The notes below the pieces were generated by a model, which did not search any database, had not been told where the DNA came from, and saw nothing but the letters and a program-made list of their open reading frames with translations. The translations under genes were made by a program, and so were the position numbers. Of a stretch of 64,000 nucleotides of DNA, positions 8,104 to 17,142 are shown piece after piece. Every line of letters begins with the position of its first letter. The first letter of the stretch is position 1. This stretch comes from Solimicrobium silvestre (lineage in GTDB: Bacteria > Pseudomonadota > Gammaproteobacteria > Burkholderiales > Burkholderiaceae_D), in assembly GCF_002976435.1 (NCBI RefSeq), contig NZ_PUGF01000025.1, positions 1-64,000 of the forward strand, given 5' to 3'.

Positions 8104-9600
8104 TTATAGCAGCGACAGCTGATCATTCATTGGTTCTTCGAATTGCGGGTTTCTAGTTTGCCCTATTAACGGGATTTTGATGGCGATCACACAGCCATTA
8201 TTTGGTTGGGAGTCCACCAAAATCGTACCGCCAATTTCTTTGCAGCGTTCTGCCATTCCTAATAAGCCAAACGAATTTGGTTTACTGTCATGGTCGGTTT
8301 CAAGGCCACAGCCATTATCGGCAATTGTCAAACTAATGCTAGTGCGGGTATAAATAATAGCCAGGCTGGCATAGGTTGCGTTGGCATGCTTGGCGATATT
8401 GGTTAGCGCTTCCTGAATCATTCTAAATATGGCAGTAGCATGTTCTGGTGTTAGTGAAATATCGGATTTATTGGTTGAGAAAGAACAGCGGATGCCATAT
8501 TGCTTTTCAAATTCTTTAATTTGCCAATCCAGCGCCGGAATTAAGCCTAAGTCTAAAACGCTAGGCCGTAAGTCGCGCGCTATTCTGTGCCCAGCTTCAA
8601 TGGTGCGATCGATTAAGGTATCTACGTAGTGCGTTTTTTCGGTCAGCCACGGCTGGTCAGCAGGGAGGCGGTTTTCCAGCGTATGTAAGATCATTTTAAC
8701 GGCAACTAAATTACCGCCCATTTCATCGTGAATCTCACGTGCAATCCGCATCCGTTCCTGTTCTTTAATCCGTTCAATATGTGCAGACAACTCAGTTAAA
8801 CGCTGTCGATAAAGATGAATTTCAACGTCAATTAATTTACGTGCAGTGATGTTGGTAATGATCGCTTCCCAAATTACACTCAAATCTTCCAGCATGCGTG
8901 GCACAGCGCGTAAATAAATCCATTTAATATCGCTCCATTGCTCAACCCAAATCCGTCCTTCCCAGTTCCAGTGGTTTTGCGTTTGCGCTGACTCATGCAT
9001 GCTGGTGAGATACGATGCTCGGTCTTCGGGTAAAATTATTTCGATGAATTTAGACGGTGAAATATAAAGTATTTCCGGCATAACGCCGAGCGTGCTTTCA
9101 CAGTTGGCACTTAAAAACATATAGCGGGTAGTGCCGTCAATATTCAATAATAATTGCAGCACCACACCGGGTAAATTGGCCACAATGGCGGCGCAGCGTT
9201 CGTCACTCTCGGCACTTGCCGTAATGGCGCGTTGTTGAATGCTCATATCTTTGCCTACCACGATAAGTAGATCGCGACCTTCCGATGTGTCGCGCATAAT
9301 ATTTAGCAATACCGGATATTGGGTGCCATTTTTACAGGTATGGTAGGTGCTAATGGATATTTTTTGTTGTTGCCCCGGCGTAAATAACGGTTCAAGTTGC
9401 TGTTGCCACTCTAATTGGGTAAAGTCGCGTGCTAATTGCCAGGGTCGCATATGCTGAAGTTCTTCGAATGCGTACCCCAACTTATCTTGCGCTATTTGGC
9501 TGACTTCCAGATAAGTTGAGTTCGCCGCATCAATGAGGTAAATTTCATTGAAACAACCCTCGATAACTTTATTAAGTAAGCCGCACTGGTTCATGGTCAT
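8104..9600 (-). CDS. PAS-domain sensor histidine kinase (NarX/DegS-type catalytic core)
   Basis: A 498-residue kinase without clear membrane helices, so probably cytoplasmic. Two PAS domains occupy about residues 5-125 and 135-255. The dimerisation/phospho-acceptor region of HisKA_3 type follows (MRIAREIHDEMGGNLVAVKM, His near 292), then an HATPase domain with EALTNIAKHANA (N box), DNGCGLE and FGLLGMAERCKEIGG (G boxes). It pairs with the NarL-type regulator downstream. The signal is unknown; the first PAS (IDAANSTYLEVSQIAQDKLG) shows no recognisable cofactor motif. It is divergent from greB. Confidence 0.92.
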   Translation of the reverse strand: MTMNQCGLLNKVIEGCFNEIYLIDAANSTYLEVSQIAQDKLGYAFEELQHMRPWQLARDFTQLEWQQQLEPLFTPGQQQKISISTYHTCKNGTQYPVLLNIMRDTSEGRDLLIVVGKDMSIQQRAITASAESDERCAAIVANLPGVVLQLLLNIDGTTRYMFLSANCESTLGVMPEILYISPSKFIEIILPEDRASYLTSMHESAQTQNHWNWEGRIWVEQWSDIKWIYLRAVPRMLEDLSVIWEAIITNITARKLIDVEIHLYRQRLTELSAHIERIKEQERMRIAREIHDEMGGNLVAVKMILHTLENRLPADQPWLTEKTHYVDTLIDRTIEAGHRIARDLRPSVLDLGLIPALDWQIKEFEKQYGIRCSFSTNKSDISLTPEHATAIFRMIQEALTNIAKHANATYASLAIIYTRTSISLTIADNGCGLETDHDSKPNSFGLLGMAERCKEIGGTILVDSQPNNGCVIAIKIPLIGQTRNPQFEEPMNDQLSLL

Positions 9601-9733
9601 CGCATCTCGCTATAGTTGTGAACTAAAGTGATATTGAGCTATTAATACCATACTACTCTAAAGCTTTATAGGTGCAGAGCAACTTTTACAACGTAATACG
9701 ATAGCATCGTGAGAATAAAAAGGAAATGCTGTA

Positions 9734-10279
9734 ATGAATAATAATCAAAGCAACCAAGATGACGACGAGGAGCAAACCAGCGCGTTGTTGCAAATCTCTC
9801 CCGGAGCTAAAAATTACATCACTATGCCGGGTTATTTGGCGATGAAAGATGAATTTTTGCAGTTAATGGATGTGGCGCGTCCGGAAATGGTCAAAATTGT
9901 TTCTTGGGCCGCGTCCAATGGCGATCGTTCTGAAAATGGCGATTATATTTACGGCAAACGGCGCTTGCGTGAAATTGATCGCCGGATTCGGTTTTTAACT
10001 AAACGTATCGATTTGGCTGAAGTGGTTGACCCGCGCGTGCATCACGGATCTGACCAGGTTTTTTTTGGCGCAACAGTTAAATATGAAACACAGGCAGGCG
10101 TTGAACACGAAGTGACCATCGTTGGCGTGGATGAATTTGACCCATTGCGCGGCAAAATTAGCTGGGTTTCTCCGATAGCAAGGGCACTGAATAAAGCGCA
10201 CGAAGGCGACACTATTGTGCTGCAAACGCCAGCCGGTTTGGAGGAAATTACTTTGCTTGAAGTCAGTTATCCAGCGTAA
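9734..10279 (+). CDS. greB: Transcription elongation factor GreB
   Basis: A 181-residue Gre factor that rescues backtracked RNA polymerase by stimulating transcript cleavage. The N-terminal coiled coil contains the acidic tip region NGDRSENGDYIYGKRRLREI and RRIRFLTKRIDLAEVVDP, the pattern that marks GreB rather than GreA. The C-terminal FKBP-like domain follows (VFFGATVKYE to the end). An Asp/Glu/Gln-rich extension of about 25 residues precedes the core. An AGGA ribosome-binding site sits 9 bases upstream of the ATG. Confidence 0.93.
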   Translation: MNNNQSNQDDDEEQTSALLQISPGAKNYITMPGYLAMKDEFLQLMDVARPEMVKIVSWAASNGDRSENGDYIYGKRRLREIDRRIRFLTKRIDLAEVVDPRVHHGSDQVFFGATVKYETQAGVEHEVTIVGVDEFDPLRGKISWVSPIARALNKAHEGDTIVLQTPAGLEEITLLEVSYPA

Positions 10280-10443
10280 ACAGTTGTAGTGACAAGTCCT
10301 GCTATAAGACCAGTTGTGCGTTAGAGCCATGCAGTAACGTCGCTTCTTCGTGCAGTTTTCAATACCACTTAAATACCGATTGACGGCCATTTTTTCTCAC
10401 ACTAAAGTGGCAAGGTTTTTTCAATTCCTATTTAAGGTGTGCC

Positions 10444-11691
10444 GTGCTTAGTGCTAATTTTGAAGAGTCGTCCATTGCCACCGTCGCCGCTCCAGTGCGC
10501 GCAATAACAAAATCCATACAGCGAATTAGGTCGATTGATGCTTTTCGCGGATTAACTATTTTCATCATGATCTTTGTGAATGAATTAGCGGGCGTAAAGG
10601 GAGTTCCGGCCTGGATGGAGCACATGCCTGCCACCATTGATGGCATGACGTTTGTGGATGTAGTATTCCCCGCATTTTTATTTATCGTCGGTATGTCGAT
10701 TCCGTTTGCGATCGCGCACCGTCGGGCTAAAGGCGATAATTTTATTCAGTTACAACGCCATGTTTTGGCGCGGACATTAGGCTTGCTGGTGTTGGGTGTA
10801 TTTATGGTGAATGCTGAAGATGGGTACAATCAGGCCGCCATGCCACTGTCAATTAACTTATGGTCGTTGTTGTTTTATTTTGCGGCATTTTTGGTCTGGC
10901 ATGTCCGGTTAACTAAGTCCAATCGGCTTGATTGGACGTTACGACTATTTGGTGTAATTGGCTTGCTGGCTCTGGCATTGGTATTTCGTGGGGGCGATGG
11001 CACTGCGTATTTGGCGCCGCAATGGTGGGGAATTTTAGGGTTAATCGGATGGGCCTATTTGATCGCTACGCTGTGTTTTCAACTGAGCGGCGGCGAAAAG
11101 TTGCCGCTGGTGTTGATGTTAATTAGCTGCGTACTGTATTACTGTGTCGGACATTCGTTTGTCATGCAACATTCGGTGTTGTTGCCGGTATTGTTTAGTC
11201 AGGGCGGGAATGCGGCCCATGCCTCGATTGTGTTGTGCGGGGTAATCACAGCACAAATCTTTTTTCAATCTCATGAGGAAAACTCCAATCGCTGGGTGCA
11301 AGCAAGCGTATTGGCAGGCAGTTTAGCTCTGTTTGCTGCGCTGCTACGTCCTGATTGGCATATATCAAAAATCGCCGCTACACCAAGCTGGTGTTTGTAT
11401 AGTGCAGCGATTTGCATAGCCCTGTTTATGTTGTTGCACTATCTAGTTGAGGTAAAGCAGCAACCGGTCGGCCGGTTTTTGTGTCGTTTTGTGGAGCCGG
11501 CGGCAAACAGTCCATTACTCACGTATCTACTGCCTTTTGTCGTCTATCAACTGATGCAGATTTGCTCTGTTTCACTGCCCGATTTTTTGCGTAAAGGAAG
11601 TGCCGGCATTGCGTGGTCAGCGTGTTATGCGTTGTTGATCATGCTGGCAGCCAAAGGCCTCAATAGGCTCAATTTGCGCTTGCAATTGTAA
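10444..11691 (+). CDS. HGSNAT-like/DUF5009 multipass membrane protein (COG4299)
   Basis: A 415-residue membrane protein with about ten hydrophobic helices. The signature of the heparan-alpha-glucosaminide N-acetyltransferase-like family is present: RSIDAFRGLTIFIMIFVNE near residue 30 and FVDVVFPAFLFIVGMSIPFA near 70. In bacteria this family (NagX-like) is thought to act on amino sugars or to be an acyltransferase, but the activity is poorly known. The start is GTG at 10444. About 30 non-conserved residues precede the conserved core, so an internal start cannot be excluded. It converges with the LysR gene 16 bases away. Confidence 0.82.
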   Translation: MLSANFEESSIATVAAPVRAITKSIQRIRSIDAFRGLTIFIMIFVNELAGVKGVPAWMEHMPATIDGMTFVDVVFPAFLFIVGMSIPFAIAHRRAKGDNFIQLQRHVLARTLGLLVLGVFMVNAEDGYNQAAMPLSINLWSLLFYFAAFLVWHVRLTKSNRLDWTLRLFGVIGLLALALVFRGGDGTAYLAPQWWGILGLIGWAYLIATLCFQLSGGEKLPLVLMLISCVLYYCVGHSFVMQHSVLLPVLFSQGGNAAHASIVLCGVITAQIFFQSHEENSNRWVQASVLAGSLALFAALLRPDWHISKIAATPSWCLYSAAICIALFMLLHYLVEVKQQPVGRFLCRFVEPAANSPLLTYLLPFVVYQLMQICSVSLPDFLRKGSAGIAWSACYALLIMLAAKGLNRLNLRLQL

Positions 11692-11707
11692 TGGCATATT
11701 CATCCAA

Positions 11708-12613
11708 TCACTCAGCAAACACCTCGCTAATCAAGCTGCGCAACCATTGATTGCCCTGATCTTGATGATAGCGCCGGTGCCAAAAAATATTGGTTTGCAA
11801 ATCGGGTAGATTCAGCGGGTGGTGCTGATAATGTAGCTTAAAGGGCAGGGCAGTGCTTTCGGCCAGTTTTTGCGGTACGGTCACCAATAAATCGCTGTTA
11901 CTGATGATGTAGGGGACGGCGGTAAAGTGCGGCACACTAAATTTAACCCGATCTAAAATGCCAGCTTTTTCTAAATCCTGGTTAATCTTGTCGTAGGGAC
12001 TTTCGTTGGACGCGACCATCAAATGTTCCGCCGCCATAAAGCGTTCGATGCTTAATGCTTCACCAGCCAGCGGATGCTCCGCGCGCATCATGACCACGTA
12101 ATTCTGCTTGAATAAACGGCGCTGATATAAGGCTTCGGATACTTCATTAAATGCTCCGATCGCCACATCAATTTTTCCTGCACCCATTTCCGCCATTAAA
12201 TCCAACCTTGCAGTTCGCTCCGTGCTGATTCTGACTTGCGGCGCTAACAGCGTGCAATGATTGATCAGTTTGGGCATGAAATACAACTCGGCCACATCGG
12301 TTAGTGCAATGTTGAAATGACGATTACTGTTGGCCGCGTCAAACTTTTCATGCACGTTCATCGCTTCGGTCAAACCATTTAACGCCAAACGTATCGGTTC
12401 CGCCAATTGCTCTGCAAATGGCGTGGGTTGCATACCTTCCTTGGTGCGCACAAATAATTGGTCGTCAAAAGTCCTGCGTAAGCGGGCCAGAGCGTTACTG
12501 ACCGCTGGCTGGGATAGATTTAATCGTTTGGCGACGGAAGAAATTTGTTGTTCTTGAAAAATTTCGTTAAAAACCACCAGAAGATTCAAGTCAATATTGC
12601 GCGGATCAAGCAT
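11708..12613 (-). CDS. LysR-family regulator divergent from hmgA
   Basis: A 301-residue LysR protein. The N-terminal winged helix-turn-helix is clear (DLNLLVVFNEIFQEQQISS, AKRLNLSQPAVSNALARLR), followed by a periplasmic-binding-like effector domain. The gene is transcribed away from hmgA-fahA with 126 bases between starts, the usual arrangement for a LysR activator and its target operon. It therefore probably controls homogentisate catabolism, with a pathway intermediate as inducer. I did not find a clean T-N11-A palindrome in the gap. Confidence 0.9.
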   Translation of the reverse strand: MLDPRNIDLNLLVVFNEIFQEQQISSVAKRLNLSQPAVSNALARLRRTFDDQLFVRTKEGMQPTPFAEQLAEPIRLALNGLTEAMNVHEKFDAANSNRHFNIALTDVAELYFMPKLINHCTLLAPQVRISTERTARLDLMAEMGAGKIDVAIGAFNEVSEALYQRRLFKQNYVVMMRAEHPLAGEALSIERFMAAEHLMVASNESPYDKINQDLEKAGILDRVKFSVPHFTAVPYIISNSDLLVTVPQKLAESTALPFKLHYQHHPLNLPDLQTNIFWHRRYHQDQGNQWLRSLISEVFAE

Positions 12614-12739
12614 GTTTGCCTATTATTCATGAAATCAATGGACTGTATTTTTGTATTTATATCGTAAAACAAGGGGAATTGCACTAAAGTTGCTGCATAA
12701 AATGAATTTAACGAATTTAAACATGTGTGGAGCGTTGAA

Positions 12740-14035
12740 ATGAGCTTGAAATATCAAACTGGTTTTGGCAATGAATTTGCCACGGAAGCGTTGCCCGGAG
12801 CGTTGCCACAGGGGCAAAATTCACCGCAACGGGTTGCCTATGGTTTGTATGCGGAACAAATTTCCGGCACGGCATTTACTGCGCCGCGTAGCCATAATCG
12901 CCGTTCCTGGTTGTATCGGATGCGCCCGGCGGCGGTGCATCAAGAATTTAAGCAAATGGATAACGGCTTAATCGTCAGCGACTTTACCCAAGTGCCGGCA
13001 ACGCCGAATCAGTTACGCTGGAATCCGTTGCCACTGCCGTCAGAGCCGACTGATTTCATTGCGGGTTTGGCGACGATGGCGGGAACAGGTTCGCCCGACG
13101 CGCAAAGCGGTTGTGCGATTCATTTATACGTGGCAAACCAAGACATGACGAAGCGGTTTTTTTATTCTGCCGACGGGGAATTTTTAATCGTGCCGCAACA
13201 GGGCCGCCTATTAATTAAAACTGAACTGGGTAATTTAGAAGTTGAGCCGCAAGAAATTGCCATTATTCCGCGCGGGATTCGTTTTCAGGTCAGTCTGCCG
13301 GACGGTTTGGCACGCGGCTATGTTTGCGAAAACTTTGGCGGCGCATTGCGCTTGCCCGATTTAGGTGTGATCGGCTCGAACGGTTTGGCTAATCCGCGTG
13401 ACTTTGAAGTTCCGGTTGCGGCGTATGAAGATAAAGAAGGCGAGTTTGAATTAATCGCTAAATTTAGCGGTAACTTATGGCAAGCCAACATTGGCCATTC
13501 GCCGCTAGATGTCGTGGCCTGGCATGGCAACTATGCGCCGTGCAAATACGATTTGCGCCGCTTTAACACCATCGGTTCGATCAGTTACGACCATCCAGAT
13601 CCATCGATCTTTTTGGTATTGCAAGCCCAGAGCGATACGCCCGGCGTGGATACGATCGATTTTGTGATCTTCCCACCGCGCTGGTTAGCGGCTGAAAACA
13701 CCTTCCGCCCACCTTGGTTTCATCGTAATATTGCGGCTGAATTTATGGGTTTGATTCACGGTGCTTACGACGCCAAAGCAGAAGGCTTTGTGCCCGGCGG
13801 CTCCAGCTTGCATAACTGCATGTCGGGTCATGGACCGGATGAGCAAACGTTTGAAAAAGCCTCGGTCTCGGATACCTCCAAACCGCATAAAATCGCCGAT
13901 ACGATGGCGTTTATGTTTGAAACACGTACAATTCTGCGCCCAACCCGCTTTGCTATGGAAGCACCGCAACGTCAGGCCAATTACGCTAGCTGCTGGCAGG
14001 GTTTGGCAAAACACTTCACACCGGAAAAACAATAA
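12740..14035 (+). CDS. hmgA: Homogentisate 1,2-dioxygenase
   Basis: A 431-residue Fe(II) dioxygenase that opens the ring of homogentisate to maleylacetoacetate in tyrosine/phenylalanine breakdown. The N-terminus [19 protein letters not shown] is diagnostic. Iron ligands match the known family pattern: His and Glu in [12 protein letters not shown] and His in MSGHGPDE. The frame extends to a GTG at 12725, but ATG 12740 is preferred because GGAG lies about 8 bases before it and the family begins here. The stop overlaps the fahA ATG. The upstream enzyme gene hpd is not in the window. Confidence 0.97.
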   Translation: MSLKYQTGFGNEFATEALPGALPQGQNSPQRVAYGLYAEQISGTAFTAPRSHNRRSWLYRMRPAAVHQEFKQMDNGLIVSDFTQVPATPNQLRWNPLPLPSEPTDFIAGLATMAGTGSPDAQSGCAIHLYVANQDMTKRFFYSADGEFLIVPQQGRLLIKTELGNLEVEPQEIAIIPRGIRFQVSLPDGLARGYVCENFGGALRLPDLGVIGSNGLANPRDFEVPVAAYEDKEGEFELIAKFSGNLWQANIGHSPLDVVAWHGNYAPCKYDLRRFNTIGSISYDHPDPSIFLVLQAQSDTPGVDTIDFVIFPPRWLAAENTFRPPWFHRNIAAEFMGLIHGAYDAKAEGFVPGGSSLHNCMSGHGPDEQTFEKASVSDTSKPHKIADTMAFMFETRTILRPTRFAMEAPQRQANYASCWQGLAKHFTPEKQ

Positions 14036-15330
14036 TGAACACTCTTAATGCTACTCACAATCCATCATTAACCAGTTGGGTCGCTGCGGCGAATCAGCCG
14101 GATCAAGATTTCCCGATTCAAAATTTGCCATTTGGTGTTTTCACCACGGCCAGTCAAGCACAAGCGCATGTTGGCGTAGCAATTGGTGATGCGATCCTGG
14201 ATTTGGCGGTGCTGCAACAAGCTGGCTTAATTAACGTAGCTGGCGATGTATTTAATGCTGCTAGCTTGAACCTTTTCATCAATTTAGGTGCGGCTGTCTG
14301 GAGCTCAGTACGCGCTCAAGTCAGTGATTTATTACGCGCAGATAATGCTACTTTGCGCGACAACGCGGCTTTGCGTAGTCAGGCATTAGTTGCCCAAAGC
14401 GCTGCACAAATGCTGTTGCCAGTAGAAATCGGCGGTTATACCGATTTCTATTCGTCGAAAGAACACGCAACCAATGTCGGCAGCATGTTCCGTGATCCTA
14501 AAAATGCGCTGCTGCCGAATTGGCTGGAAATCCCGATCGGTTACAACGGCCGCGCTTCTTCGGTAATTGTCAGCGATACGCCAATTCGTCGCCCGAATGG
14601 CCAAACTAAAGCGCCGACTCAAGAACGTCCTGAATTTGGACCTTGCAAAAAGCTCGATATTGAACTGGAAACCGGCTTTATCATCGGTCGTGGCAATGCC
14701 TTAGGTGAACCGATTCGTTGTGAAAATGCCGAGCAGCATATTTTTGGCATGGTGTTGTTAAATGACTGGAGCGCGCGCGATATCCAAACCTGGGAATACG
14801 TACCGCTAGGCCCATTCAATTCAAAAACCTTCGCGAGCACGATTTCACCTTGGGTGGTCACGATGGAAGCCTTGGCACCTTTTAGAGTGGCAACGCCCGC
14901 GCAAGAACCGCAACCGCTTAGCTATTTGCAGCATAAGCCGGAAGTAAAGTACGGCGTAGATATCCAATTGGAAGTGCAGCTCACACCAGAGCAAAGCCAG
15001 CAAGCCACGACCATTTGCCGCACCAACTTTAAAGATATGTATTGGAGTATGGCGCAGCAACTGACGCATCACACAGCTTCCGGCTGCAATACCCGCATCG
15101 GCGATTTAATGGGCTCTGGCACCATCAGCGGTGCAACGCCTGATTCATTTGGTAGTTTGCTGGAGTTGACCTGGAACGGCGCTAATCCGTTGGCATTGAC
15201 CGATGGTAGTACCCGTCAATTTATTCAGGATGGTGACGAGCTGACGATACGCGGCTGGGCGCAGGGCGCTAATTACCGGGTTGGTTTTGGCTTGTGTCGC
15301 GGTAAGATTTTGCCGGCGTTGGCAGTTTAA
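14035..15330 (+). CDS. fahA: Fumarylacetoacetase
   Basis: A 431-residue hydrolase that splits fumarylacetoacetate to fumarate and acetoacetate, the last step of tyrosine catabolism. Family motifs are intact: DFYSSKEHATNVGSMFRDP with the catalytic His, LDIELETGFIIG with metal-binding Glu residues, and LLNDWSARDIQTWEYVPLG followed by NSKTFASTISPW with the metal Asp and the catalytic Lys. The start ATG overlaps the hmgA stop, so the two are coupled. A glutathione-dependent maleylacetoacetate isomerase is not next to them. Confidence 0.97.
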   Translation: MNTLNATHNPSLTSWVAAANQPDQDFPIQNLPFGVFTTASQAQAHVGVAIGDAILDLAVLQQAGLINVAGDVFNAASLNLFINLGAAVWSSVRAQVSDLLRADNATLRDNAALRSQALVAQSAAQMLLPVEIGGYTDFYSSKEHATNVGSMFRDPKNALLPNWLEIPIGYNGRASSVIVSDTPIRRPNGQTKAPTQERPEFGPCKKLDIELETGFIIGRGNALGEPIRCENAEQHIFGMVLLNDWSARDIQTWEYVPLGPFNSKTFASTISPWVVTMEALAPFRVATPAQEPQPLSYLQHKPEVKYGVDIQLEVQLTPEQSQQATTICRTNFKDMYWSMAQQLTHHTASGCNTRIGDLMGSGTISGATPDSFGSLLELTWNGANPLALTDGSTRQFIQDGDELTIRGWAQGANYRVGFGLCRGKILPALAV

Positions 15331-15356
15331 GTCTTATAGGTTGATATTGCGAGATT

Positions 15357-15386
15357 GGGGTTGCTGGCTGAAATGCCTGCAACCCC
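15357..15386. terminator. Hairpin between convergent fahA and the SmbP-like gene
   Basis: GGGGTTGC at 15357-15364 pairs with GCAACCCC at 15379-15386, and an inner GGC/GCC extends the stem. No clean T-run follows on either strand. Its position between two converging genes suggests a bidirectional terminator of weak intrinsic type. Confidence 0.55.
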
Positions 15387-15396
15387 ACTAAAACTC

Positions 15397-15651
15397 TTAT
15401 TTTTCGCCTTTAGCTGCTTCGATCGACTCATGAATTTCATGCTCGGCCTGACGAAGTAACTCTTCGGCTTTAGCGCCGTGTCCCGCCATATCATAGTGAT
15501 TTGCTGCGCGTGCGCGTTCCATTTCATGAATTGCCTGCATCGTATGTTCATGTGCATCATGAATGTCGTGCCAATCTTTAACTTCTTTGGCAATGGCGCC
15601 GCCGACAACGATGGTCAATACAGCCGCTGCAACAAGTAGTGATTTTTTCAT
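15397..15651 (-). CDS. SmbP-like histidine-rich small metal-binding protein
   Basis: An 84-residue protein. It starts with a signal peptide (MKKSLLVAAAVLTIVVGGAIA) and continues as a mostly helical mature chain of about 63 residues. The mature chain carries eleven His spaced along helices: WHDIHDAHEHTMQAIHEME, NHYDMAGHG and AEHEIHES. This is the composition of the periplasmic SmbP family first described in Nitrosomonas, which binds several copper or other divalent ions. It may buffer or scavenge metal in the periplasm. It has its own promoter with an overlapping palindrome, and an AAGGA ribosome-binding site 8 bases before the ATG. Confidence 0.75.
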   Translation of the reverse strand: MKKSLLVAAAVLTIVVGGAIAKEVKDWHDIHDAHEHTMQAIHEMERARAANHYDMAGHGAKAEELLRQAEHEIHESIEAAKGEK

Positions 15652-15734
15652 TTGAATTCCTTCGTGTGTGGTGTGAAAGATTGATTTGAAACAACGTACG
15701 GTGAGGGATTTTTATCTGCAACCGTACCCACATC

Positions 15735-15763
15735 AATGTAGAAGGTAAATTATCGGTTGACAA
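15735..15763 (-). promoter_or_regulatory. Promoter of the SmbP-like gene
   Basis: On the minus strand TTGTCA (15763-15758), a 17-base spacer, then TACATT (15740-15735). The start point would be near 15728, leaving a leader of roughly 77 bases. A 17-base palindrome overlaps the -35 box. Confidence 0.5.
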
Positions 15764-15768
15764 CCAAT
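15752..15768. promoter_or_regulatory. Candidate operator overlapping the -35 box
   Basis: ATCGGTTG, A, CAACCAAT: inverted half-sites that match at 7 of 8 positions, centred on the -35 of the SmbP-like promoter. The position suits a repressor such as a metal sensor. No regulator gene is adjacent, so the protein that binds is unknown. Confidence 0.4.
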
Positions 15769-15774
15769 GCGTTG

Positions 15775-15809
15775 TTTTTACCGTCTATTTAAGTAAAAGA
15801 CAGTAAAAA
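15775..15809. repeat. Inverted repeat with 12-base arms
   Basis: TTTTTACCGTCT (15775-15786) and AGACAGTAAAAA (15798-15809) are complementary at 11 of 12 positions around an 11-base loop. The T-rich side comes first on both strands, so it is not an intrinsic terminator. It lies just upstream of the SmbP-like promoter and could be a second regulatory site. Confidence 0.45.
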
Positions 15810-15838
15810 AATCGCAGTTTTTTATATACGGCCTCTAT

Positions 15839-15867
15839 CCCATTGAATTTTTAACGTATTCAATGGG
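15839..15867. repeat. Perfect hairpin downstream of the DUF3667 gene
   Basis: CCCATTGAAT (15839-15848) and ATTCAATGGG (15858-15867) form a perfect 10-base stem with a 9-base loop. It lies about 48 bases after the DUF3667 stop on the minus strand. It lacks a T-tract, so it may stabilise or end that transcript only weakly. Confidence 0.45.
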
Positions 15868-15914
15868 TTTCTTGAACACTAAAATGACGTTTTTAATAGT
15901 ATAAAAATTTCGAC

Positions 15915-16973
15915 TTAAGTAGCGCTAACTGCGGCAACAAAAAGCATGAATATGGTGAGCAAGATGCAAGCTATAAAGGATAAAAACACGGTGCGCCACA
16001 AGGTAGAAAGATGGCTTAACTGGTAAGTACTTTTTAACTGCCGATACATATGAATCGGCGGCAGGAATGCCAATACGATGAGCGCTGCACTGGTCACATG
16101 AAATGCGATTAACGCGTTCATCATTGATACCCACAACGCCATGAAAGACAGCGAGTAAAACGAAAAAACGGCATGGTCGAACATGGTGATGCCTTTGCGC
16201 CAAAAAAACATTAGCCATAAAAACGGCAATGAAATAGGTACGAGTAACAGCGCAAATTTATACGCGTTATTTTTCATTTTATACGCGACTATTTCTGGAT
16301 TATCTATGGCGTGTTTAATTGTTTTTTTAACCCATTGTTGCTCTTTTAAATCCATACCTCCCAGAACGAGATGGTCAGTGAATTCATTAGTTTGGCCTAC
16401 GTCTTTTTGTCGCACTTTTTGTTTTTCTATAGCCTCATCCAGTGCGTGCTGACTGCCAGAAACATCGCCCCCGTTTTTTTGCGCCGCAAGCAAATTGGCT
16501 TGAGCCTTATCGACATTGGTTGTAGCAAGCTCTAAATCTTTACCCAGACCTTGCTCTATCGAAGTAGATGCAAATTTAACTACGGAATCTTCTTTATCCT
16601 GATTGTGGCTTCCGGTTAACGAAAACATGAAAAACATAAAAAATACCGTAAACAAGAATAACGCCAAGGGTGAAATAAACCGCACGCGCTGACCATCAAT
16701 ATAACGTCGGGTAAGTTCACCGGGAAAAGCAAATAGCATTGGGATAGTGCGCCATCCTTTAGCGTCGAAATGCCACAAACCATGCACCATTTCTTCGATG
16801 AGATGCAGTAATGAATGGTGCACATGAGCAGATTGCCCGCAAACATGGCAAAAGTTACCGTTTATTTTGGTGCTGCAGTTACCGCATTGGGTATTTGCAT
16901 GCGCTGCGGAATGGTGTTTTGGCCCCGCTTTTTTAAATCGCAAGACATTAGTCACCTTACTTACTGCATTCAT
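15915..16973 (-). CDS. DUF3667-domain membrane protein with zinc ribbon
   Basis: A protein of about 352 residues. Near the N-terminus is a four-cysteine zinc-ribbon (CGNCSTKINGNFCHVCGQ), followed by HHSLLHLIEEMVHGLWHFD and GELTRRYIDGQRVRFISPLA, the standard DUF3667 signature. Four or five membrane helices follow, interrupted by a charged coiled-coil stretch rich in Lys, Asp and Gln. Function is unknown. The frame opens at a TTG (17030) with ATGs at 17000 and 16973. I prefer 16973, which has GGGG about 8 bases upstream, while the others lack a ribosome-binding site. Confidence 0.82.
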   Translation of the reverse strand: MNAVSKVTNVLRFKKAGPKHHSAAHANTQCGNCSTKINGNFCHVCGQSAHVHHSLLHLIEEMVHGLWHFDAKGWRTIPMLFAFPGELTRRYIDGQRVRFISPLALFLFTVFFMFFMFSLTGSHNQDKEDSVVKFASTSIEQGLGKDLELATTNVDKAQANLLAAQKNGGDVSGSQHALDEAIEKQKVRQKDVGQTNEFTDHLVLGGMDLKEQQWVKKTIKHAIDNPEIVAYKMKNNAYKFALLLVPISLPFLWLMFFWRKGITMFDHAVFSFYSLSFMALWVSMMNALIAFHVTSAALIVLAFLPPIHMYRQLKSTYQLSHLSTLWRTVFLSFIACILLTIFMLFVAAVSAT

Positions 16974-17083
16974 TGCATTTGCCCCTGGGAAAGTTTGCAT
17001 GATTGTGCCGCAAGATCCGTGGCGATTCAAGCAGGATGTCGTAAATTAAAAAGTAGGGCGGGCTGACTGACCCCAAATAACAA

Positions 17084-17111
17084 TAGGGGTACCCACAAGA
17101 GGCACCCCTAC
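17084..17111. repeat. REP-like palindrome
   Basis: TAGGGGTACCCAC then AAGAGGCACCCCTAC: arms GGGGTACC and GGCACCCC pair with one G-U. It resembles the GTAGGGT...ACCCTAC palindromes seen near 59.5 and 61.8 kb. It sits between the DUF3667 and the phosphate-binding-like genes. Confidence 0.5.
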
Positions 17112-17142
17112 AAAAACACATCATGGCAGTAGTAGCGTGACT

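Noticed and set aside
15775-15809. Inverted repeat considered as terminator
   Set aside because: The T-run precedes and the A-run follows the stem on both strands, the opposite of an intrinsic terminator. Kept only as an inverted repeat.
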